From assembly GCF_020873875.1 (NCBI RefSeq), contig NZ_JAHWGU010000001.1, forward strand, positions 186,001 through 250,000: 64,000 nt of DNA. The letters are read 5' to 3'. This DNA comes from Actinoplanes sp. DH11. Lineage in GTDB: Bacteria > Actinomycetota > Actinomycetes > Mycobacteriales > Micromonosporaceae. The position numbers and the translations under genes were made by a program. Shown piece after piece: positions 58,712 through 64,000 of this stretch. The notes under the pieces were generated by a model that was given only the letters and a program-made list of their open reading frames with translations, made no database searches and was not told the DNA's origin. Each line of letters starts with the position of its first letter. Positions within the stretch are counted from its first letter, which is position 1.

Positions 58712-58801
58712 GGTGGTGTGTCCGAGTGGCCTAAGGAGCACGCCTCGAAAGCGTGTGAGGGTTTACGCCCTCCGCGGGTTCAAATCCCGCCGCCACCGCC
58801 A
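58712..58801 (+). tRNA. tRNA-Ser(CGA)
   Basis: A 90-nt class II tRNA including encoded CCA. Acceptor GGTGGTG pairs with CGCCACC (58791-58797), discriminator G. The anticodon loop CTCGAAA is closed by CACGC/GCGTG and carries CGA, reading UCG. A long variable arm (TGAGGGTTTACGCCCTCC) and the T arm GCGGGTTCAAATCCCGC are present. Confidence 0.97.
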
Positions 58802-58806
58802 ACGGC

Positions 58807-58843
58807 GAGAGCCCGGTTCTCATGGACCGGGCTCTCTGCTTTT
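58807..58843 (+). terminator. Terminator of tRNA-Ser
   Basis: GAGAGCCCGGT (58807-58817) pairs with ACCGGGCTCTC (58826-58836), followed by TGCTTTT. It begins 6 bases after the tRNA end. Confidence 0.9.
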
Positions 58844-59133
58844 GGCGCGTGACCTGTTACGCTCCGTGGCCTTCGGCGGCATCGGCCGTCCAAGGGAGTG
58901 GTGGCTCGTCCGTTCGGTCGTTCTCCATGATCAGCGCCTGTTGTGTAACGGCGGTGTTTCGTCGCACGTCAGAGGGCCTGACTACGCAAAGTAGTGAATC
59001 TTGGACGGCCCAGCGATGTATGGGGTAGCGCAAGGCGTGCGAGCCAAATACACCGGATCAGACAATGCGGTTCCGACCGGGCGGTGAAGAACTTTCGGAG
59101 GATCGCCCCACCCAGGTTCGTCGATGCCTGTCC
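58844..59133. other. Gene-free, lower-GC stretch downstream of tRNA-Ser
   Basis: No plausible gene. It contains ACTAC-GCAAA-GTAGT (58981-58995) and an 11-bp inverted pair GGCCGTCCAAG (58884-58894)/CTTGGACGGCC (59000-59010). Lower GC beside a tRNA can mark an old integration site, but no integrase or repeated tRNA 3' end was found. Confidence 0.6.
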
Positions 59134-59139
59134 TAGATT
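59134..59139 (+). promoter_or_regulatory. -10 element for a leaderless small gene
   Basis: TAGATT is followed by 6 bases (TGACAC) and then GTG at 59146; no ribosome binding site is present. Confidence 0.6.
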
Positions 59140-59145
59140 TGACAC

Positions 59146-59355
59146 GTGAGAGTTGAGCATCACTGGTGGAATGGCGACCTCCGTCTCCAGCGTCGTGACG
59201 TCTACGTTCGTACTGACGGTCAGAGCTGGGAGGTCGAAGCCCAACTGGGCGGCCCCGAGGGGAAGTCCAAGGTGCAGCAGTGTCCCGGCCGGGCATCAGC
59301 GATGATCCTGGCCGACGCGTGGCGCGGTCCACGCTGGCGGTGGCGCGAGCTGTAA
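59146..59355 (+). CDS. Small basic protein, conserved-looking
   Basis: 69 residues, starting MRVEHHWWNGDLRLQRRDVY and including VRTDGQSWEVEAQLGGPEGK and ASAMILADAWRG. The regular strand pattern and Trp/His-rich start look like a folded domain, and similar short proteins are familiar from Micromonosporaceae, though I cannot name the family. Leaderless by the TAGATT box 6 bases upstream. Function unknown. Confidence 0.72.
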   Translation: MRVEHHWWNGDLRLQRRDVYVRTDGQSWEVEAQLGGPEGKSKVQQCPGRASAMILADAWRGPRWRWREL

Positions 59356-59508
59356 GCCGCGCCAGGAGCCCAGGCTGTGCCGCTTTGCTTGACTGTTCCG
59401 GCCAGCCTTCGCAACGGGTCGGACCCTTATGGGGTCCGGCCCGTTTGTGTTGTTACTCGTGAGAATTGCGACGCACGTGGTGTCCGATGTGTCGGAAACC
59501 TGTGGATC

Positions 59509-59514
59509 TAGCGT
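59509..59514 (+). promoter_or_regulatory. -10 element for leaderless STAS gene
   Basis: TAGCGT, then 6 bases (GACCGT), then ATG at 59521, without ribosome binding site. Confidence 0.55.
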
Positions 59515-59520
59515 GACCGT

Positions 59521-59862
59521 ATGCGCACCATTGTCATTGAGCACCACTCCGACGTCGCGGTACTGCAGTTGTGCGGAGAGCTGGACGCCGACACGACCCG
59601 TCAGTTGCAGGCGACGCTCGTGGAGCTGCTCGAGCGACAGGTGCCGCGGATCGTCGTCGACCTCACCGGCCTGAAGTTCTGCGACTCGGTCGGGTTGAGT
59701 TCGTTCATCACCAGCAAGCAGGTGATCGCCGCGCGCGGCGGGTGGTTGAGTTTCGCCGGCGCGAACCCGTTCCTCGGCCAGTTGATGGAGACGGTCGGGC
59801 TGGGACGGTACTTCGCGATCTTCCCCGAGGTGGACGATGCGATAGCAGCCGCTCAGTTATGA
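59521..59862 (+). CDS. STAS-domain anti-sigma factor antagonist
   Basis: A 113-residue SpoIIAA-like protein. VAVLQLCGELDADTTRQLQATLVELL and PRIVVDLTGLKFCDSVGLSSFI are diagnostic; Ser56 in CDSVGLSS is the residue phosphorylated by an anti-sigma kinase. Unphosphorylated, it would bind that kinase and free a sigma factor. No kinase or sigma factor gene is nearby. Probably leaderless. Confidence 0.94.
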   Translation: MRTIVIEHHSDVAVLQLCGELDADTTRQLQATLVELLERQVPRIVVDLTGLKFCDSVGLSSFITSKQVIAARGGWLSFAGANPFLGQLMETVGLGRYFAIFPEVDDAIAAAQL

Positions 59863-59988
59863 CGACGGTACGGTTTCGTACTCATCGTTGACCTGCGTCT
59901 TCCCGAATAGTGAAACACATATAGGTGAGCGTTCACCGCGATGCGATGATCTCCGCGCTATGTGGACTTCCACGCGCGGGGGGACGCC

Positions 59989-62900
59989 GTGAGGCGATGG
60001 CTCATATCTATAGGTGCGGCACTCGCGGTCGCGGTGCCGGGGATCGCATTGCCCGCTTCGGCGGCACCGGCACCCGCGGCGGCGGCCACGCCCAGCTCGC
60101 CGCCCTTGCCGAGCTCACCGGCCACCCCAAGCTGGCCGCCCACGCCGAGCTCACCGACTGCCACCGGCTCACCGACTGCCACCGGCTCACCGACCGGGCC
60201 GAGCTCACCGACCGCTTCGACCCCGCCCGCCGTGCCCAGCGCGCCGCCGGCTCCCAGCGCGCCGGCACGGCCCACCTCCACGCCGTCGACCTCCGTACCG
60301 CCCAGTCCTGCGGCGGAGGCTCCCGCCTCCGACCCGGCCGACCCGGACCCGGTGGCCGCCTGTGGTGGCGAGCTCGCCCTCGGGGCGCCCGTCACGTGCG
60401 GGGCCATCACCGGTAAGCAGCGGCACACCTACACCGTGCGCACCACGATCGACGGCGAGCGGCTGCTCACTCAGCTGCACGCCACAGGCGATTCCGTCCA
60501 GGCTCGGCTGGACCTGGCCGGCGGCGGGTCCTGCTTCCTCGGCCCGTACTCCGACACATGTGCGGCACCGCGGGCCGGCACCCACACGATCCACGTCTTC
60601 CTCTACTACGGCACGGGTTCGGCGTCGTACGGCATCGGTGTCGAGTCGCAGGACGCCCCCTCGAAGTGCGTCACCCTCGACCCGGCCGGCTTCGCGGTGA
60701 ACGGCCCCAGCTCGTCCGGGTCGCTGGCGCGGGGGGCGGCCGGTGACTGCTACCGGTTCCACGGCACCGCCGGGATGCGGCTGACCGTCGAGACGACCGG
60801 CAAGAGCGCCGGCGACAGCGGCACGGCCGACGTCCGGGGCTGGATGGAGAACGCGGCAGGCGAACGGGTCTGCTCGATCCAGTCCGGTCACGGCACCTGT
60901 GAGCTGACCGGCAACGGCGTGCACACGGTCTTTCTGGCCGACATGTACGGCGACGCTGTCACGTACACGTTCCGCCTGGTCCGGATGGATGTGGTGACCG
61001 GCTGCGACAGCCTGGCGGAGGCCGCGTTCGGTTCGTTCGGCAGCGGGCAGCTGGTCAGCGGCGACGTGATCCCGTACGGCGGCTACGACTGCTACGCGGT
61101 CACCCTGCGGTCCGGCTTCAAGGAGGTACGGACCAGCGACGGCGGCCAGCTCGACTGGGAGCTGACCGGGCCGGCCGGGACGGTCTGCGCCGAGTACACG
61201 GACAACGGCCGCTGCGAGGTGGCCGCCGGCGACTACACGCTCTGGCTGCGCAACAACGGCTACTGGGACGTCGGCTACCAGGCGGCGATCATCAACCTGA
61301 GCACGACCCAGGGCTGCGCCGCGCCGGTCGGCACCGGATGGGACCAGCCGGCGATCACGATCCCGGCCGCGCCGATGGTGGCCTACTGCCAGCCGTTCAC
61401 GGCGGCGCCCGGCGAACGGGTGGTCGTCTACGGCGGCGGCACGATCACCGACGGCTCCGGGGACCGGATCTGCGACCAGGGGTACGAGCAGGACGGTTGC
61501 CTGCTGCCCGGCACCGGACCGTACCGGGTGCTCGCGTCCGGCTCCACCACCGAGGCCGGTCAGCTGTCCCTGCAGATCCGGCGGCTCTCCACGCCGGCCG
61601 GCTGCCCCGTGGTGACGCCCGGCGCGTACGGTTCCGCCCCGGCCGGCGCCCACGCCGGCAACCGGTGCCGTTCGCTGAGCGTCCCCGCCGGCGGCCGGTA
61701 CCTGGTCCGGGCCGTCGACGACGAGAACTACCAGCTGTCCGGGCAGATCTACGACGCCAAGGGCGAGCGGCTCTGCACCCCCGGCTACTTCTGCGAGTTC
61801 CCGGCCGCCGGCACGTACACACTGATCAGCGGCGACTCCGGCGTGACCGACTCGCCGTACGCGACGGTGTTCACCGCACCCGGCGGTACGGGCTGCGAGC
61901 GGATCGGCGATGAGGGGCTCGCCGGGAACGCGTACCGAGGCTCGTTCACGACGGCCGGCGAGACGGACTGCCTGGAACTCGACAGCCCGGCCGGCGCCAA
62001 GATCGGTGTGCTGCTGCCGGCCCGGGCGAGCGGCCTGGTGCACCCCGGTTGGAGGCTGATCAACGGGGCCGGCGAAGACCTCTGCCAGACGTCGTCGTGC
62101 GCGCTGACCGGCCCGGGGCCGTACCGCATCGTGCTCTCCGCCCCGGAGGACTCCGCGCCCGGCACCTACCTTCTCGTCGTGCACCGCACCGACCGGATCA
62201 GCGGGTGCGCGAACCTGCCGCTCGGCGAGATCGGTGGTACCACCGGCGTGACCACGGCGTTCTCGGCGGACCGGTTCGCCGCCTGCTGGACGATCCCGGC
62301 CGGCGCGCACGCCACCTCCGAGATCGTCTCCTACGCGGCGGTCGCCGGGACCGGTGCCGCCTCGATGACGGTCCGGGACGAGGCCGGCCGCCAGGTCTGC
62401 GGCAGCGCCTGGATCTCCGCCTCCCAGCTGCTGGACTGTGACTTCGCGGCCGGTAAGGCGTACACCGTGGTGCTCGTCGCCTCACCGGGGACCGTCCAGT
62501 ACCGGGTGAGCCGGCGCGACTCCAGCCCGACCGGCGCGAACTGCCGGACACCCGCGTCCACCACGCTCGGCGCCCCCGGCTCGGCGGGCACGCTCACCGC
62601 ACCGGACGACATCCACTGCTTCCGGGTCGCCGCGACCGCGGACACCATCCTCTGGCTGGGCCTGCGCAGCGACGGCAGCAACGCCGCCCGGTACTGGATC
62701 ATGGATGCCGCGGGCAAGGACCTGTGCGCGGGATTCCTCCACCCGTGCCGGGTGTCCGGCTCCACCAGCTACCGGGTCTTCGTCCGGCCGGCCAAGGCGG
62801 GCGCAGTGCCGTACCACTTCGACGCCTGGAACCTCGGCACGCCCGGCAAACCGGCGGCACAGTGCCGGCGGGCCTACGGCGCACCCGGCTTCGGGCCGAT

Positions 62901-64000
62901 CACCGGCACCCTCGACGACCGGCGGACCGCGGTCTGCGTCGCCGTCCCGGTCAGCCGGCGCAGCGAGTTCAGCGCGGTGCTGACCAACACGGCCGGGCGT
63001 GCCGACCTGCCGGAGCCGTACTACTTCCGGCTCGGCGGACCCACCGACTGGACCAGCCCCTGCGGCTACAGCACCGGCGGCCGCGGCTGCCAGGTGAGCA
63101 TCCTCTCCGGGCAGACCACCGACACGGCGCTCTTCGTGCTGGCACCCAAGGCGATCGGTGCGAACCTGCCGTTCCAGGCCCGGACGACCTGCTACTACAG
63201 CCCCTGCAGCATCGCGTACGTGCTCGGCTCCGTCACGCCGAACAACGCCGCCAACAGCGGACCCGTCAACCTGTCACTGCAGGGCAACGGGCTCACCGCC
63301 ACCGACGTCGTGACCCTCACCCGGTCCGGCTCGGCCGCCGTCAAGGCAGCCGTGCGGAGCTTCGCCGACGGCGTCCTCACGGTCACCGCCGACCTCACCG
63401 ACGCGGCACCAGGGGCCTGGGACGTCACGGTCCGGCCGGCCAAGGGTGGCGCACAGGCCACGATCAAGGGCGCGGTCACGGTACGGGCCACCGGGCTGAA
63501 ACTGACGAAGGCGCCGGCGATCAGCGGGACCGTGCGGGTCGGGTCGACGGTCCGGGTGGTGACGGGGACGTGGAGCCCGGCCGCTACCGGGTACGCGTAC
63601 CAGTGGACCTCCGGCGGGGTGGCGATCAAGGGGGCGACCGGGTCGTCGTACGCCATCCCCGCCGGTCAGCGCGGCAAACGCCTCGGGGTGACCGTCACCG
63701 CCAAGCGCGCCAACCGGCTGAATTCCCCGGCGGCCTCCGCCGGCGTGAGCGTGGGCTGGGGCGTCGCACCGAAGGCGACAAGGCTGCCGACGATCACCGG
63801 CACCGCGAAGGCCGGCAAGACGCTCAAGGTCACGGTGGGCGCCTGGTCGCCCTCGGCGAGCTCCTACCGGTACGAATGGCGCCTCAACGGCAAGGTCGTC
63901 AAAGGTGCCACCGGCAGCACCGTGAAGATCCAGAAGTCCTGGAAGGGCAAGAAGGTGACAGTGGTCGTGACCGCCAAACGGTCCGGGCACCACGACGGCA
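59989..64000 (+). CDS. Giant secreted protein with nine Cys-starting repeats and Ig-like domains (3' end outside window)
   Basis: At least 1337 residues, no stop before the window edge. The GTG at 59989 has GGGGGGAC upstream and a signal peptide ending PASAAPA. A Pro/Ser/Thr linker (about 30-120) precedes nine repeats of 95-112 residues, each starting with a Cys (codons near 60361, 60667, 61003, 61315, 61603, 61891, 62207, 62541 and 62862) and containing a second Cys about 25-35 residues on (for example GDCYRFHG, YDCYAVTL, TDCLELDS). Bacterial Ig-like domains follow (KLTKAPAISGTVRVG, TWSPAATGYAYQW, VVKGATGSTVKIQK). No catalytic motif was seen; adhesion or wall-associated function is likely. 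Confidence 0.85.
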   Translation, partial: MRRWLISIGAALAVAVPGIALPASAAPAPAAAATPSSPPLPSSPATPSWPPTPSSPTATGSPTATGSPTGPSSPTASTPPAVPSAPPAPSAPARPTSTPSTSVPPSPAAEAPASDPADPDPVAACGGELALGAPVTCGAITGKQRHTYTVRTTIDGERLLTQLHATGDSVQARLDLAGGGSCFLGPYSDTCAAPRAGTHTIHVFLYYGTGSASYGIGVESQDAPSKCVTLDPAGFAVNGPSSSGSLARGAAGDCYRFHGTAGMRLTVETTGKSAGDSGTADVRGWMENAAGERVCSIQSGHGTCELTGNGVHTVFLADMYGDAVTYTFRLVRMDVVTGCDSLAEAAFGSFGSGQLVSGDVIPYGGYDCYAVTLRSGFKEVRTSDGGQLDWELTGPAGTVCAEYTDNGRCEVAAGDYTLWLRNNGYWDVGYQAAIINLSTTQGCAAPVGTGWDQPAITIPAAPMVAYCQPFTAAPGERVVVYGGGTITDGSGDRICDQGYEQDGCLLPGTGPYRVLASGSTTEAGQLSLQIRRLSTPAGCPVVTPGAYGSAPAGAHAGNRCRSLSVPAGGRYLVRAVDDENYQLSGQIYDAKGERLCTPGYFCEFPAAGTYTLISGDSGVTDSPYATVFTAPGGTGCERIGDEGLAGNAYRGSFTTAGETDCLELDSPAGAKIGVLLPARASGLVHPGWRLINGAGEDLCQTSSCALTGPGPYRIVLSAPEDSAPGTYLLVVHRTDRISGCANLPLGEIGGTTGVTTAFSADRFAACWTIPAGAHATSEIVSYAAVAGTGAASMTVRDEAGRQVCGSAWISASQLLDCDFAAGKAYTVVLVASPGTVQYRVSRRDSSPTGANCRTPASTTLGAPGSAGTLTAPDDIHCFRVAATADTILWLGLRSDGSNAARYWIMDAAGKDLCAGFLHPCRVSGSTSYRVFVRPAKAGAVPYHFDAWNLGTPGKPAAQCRRAYGAPGFGPITGTLDDRRTAVCVAVPVSRRSEFSAVLTNTAGRADLPEPYYFRLGGPTDWTSPCGYSTGGRGCQVSILSGQTTDTALFVLAPKAIGANLPFQARTTCYYSPCSIAYVLGSVTPNNAANSGPVNLSLQGNGLTATDVVTLTRSGSAAVKAAVRSFADGVLTVTADLTDAAPGAWDVTVRPAKGGAQATIKGAVTVRATGLKLTKAPAISGTVRVGSTVRVVTGTWSPAATGYAYQWTSGGVAIKGATGSSYAIPAGQRGKRLGVTVTAKRANRLNSPAASAGVSVGWGVAPKATRLPTITGTAKAGKTLKVTVGAWSPSASSYRYEWRLNGKVVKGATGSTVKIQKSWKGKKVTVVVTAKRSGHHDG

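Noticed and set aside
60205..62310. 701-codon minus-strand frame
   Set aside because: Antisense of the giant secreted protein; the plus frame has signal peptide and regular repeats.
1..64000. CRISPR arrays
   Set aside because: All tandem arrays found have adjacent units without unique spacers, and no cas genes are present.

Overview
The window reads as chromosome of a GC-rich filamentous actinomycete, most likely a Micromonosporaceae member close to Actinoplanes. This is an inference from base composition, frequent GTG starts, a complete Streptomyces-type conservon (sensor kinase, roadblock protein, DUF742 protein, small GTPase), paired XRE/DUF5753 and DUF397 genes, DUF574 methyltransferase, baeRF and tRNA-deaminase-associated families, and many leaderless-looking genes. 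No phage, plasmid, insertion sequence or CRISPR array was seen. One gene, an SRA-HNH modification-dependent nuclease, looks recently acquired.

Layout. 0-2.5 kb: end of a WxL-like surface protein, its DUF916 partner, a repeat-built 67-codon ORF overlapping both neighbours, and heme oxygenase. 2.5-7.7 kb: a truncated gene remnant, a threonine-aldolase-like enzyme, and a DUF4132 protein carrying eighteen 8-residue repeats. 7.7-8.9 kb: non-coding, repeat-rich, with a large palindrome. 8.9-12.1 kb: a three-gene sugar or polyol catabolic operon behind a perfect LacI-type operator. 12.2-16.4 kb: RTX-like secreted protein, ArsR regulator, roadblock protein, baeRF-type ribosome factor and BioY. 16.6-22.3 kb: secreted protein, two-component system, chitin-active LPMO, DUF305 lipoprotein and a PQQ-like propeller protein. 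22.4-29.1 kb: MFS exporter, SRA-HNH nuclease, purC, nitroreductase and an LLM/FAD-oxidase fusion.

29.1-33.1 kb: two small coupled genes, an XRE/DUF397 pair whose promoters are near copies of one another, two small unknowns and a DUF574 methyltransferase. 33.2-41.3 kb: TPR-GGDEF cyclase, MarR-regulated DHA2 exporter, two TetR regulators, dienelactone hydrolase, VOC and SnoaL-like proteins, and a UDP-GlcNAc 2-epimerase interrupted by a tetrapeptide repeat. 41.3-49.5 kb: a possible 25-residue peptide, a Tat lipoprotein, then a six-gene conservon. 49.9-57.5 kb: DUF885 peptidase, a PHP protein and mtnA diverging from matched promoters, prephenate dehydrogenase, LytM-type lipoprotein, and tadA with its partner. 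57.5-64 kb: a large palindrome, deoD, tRNA-Ser(CGA), small regulators, and a huge secreted protein with nine Cys-starting repeats running off the end.

Two themes cross the window. First, short tandem repeats of 9-30 bp occur both in frame inside genes (DUF4132, epimerase, conservon kinase and partner) and at gene ends or between genes, as if minisatellite growth were common here. Second, at least six genes start 6 or 7 bases after a TAnnnT hexamer with no ribosome binding site, which suggests leaderless transcription.
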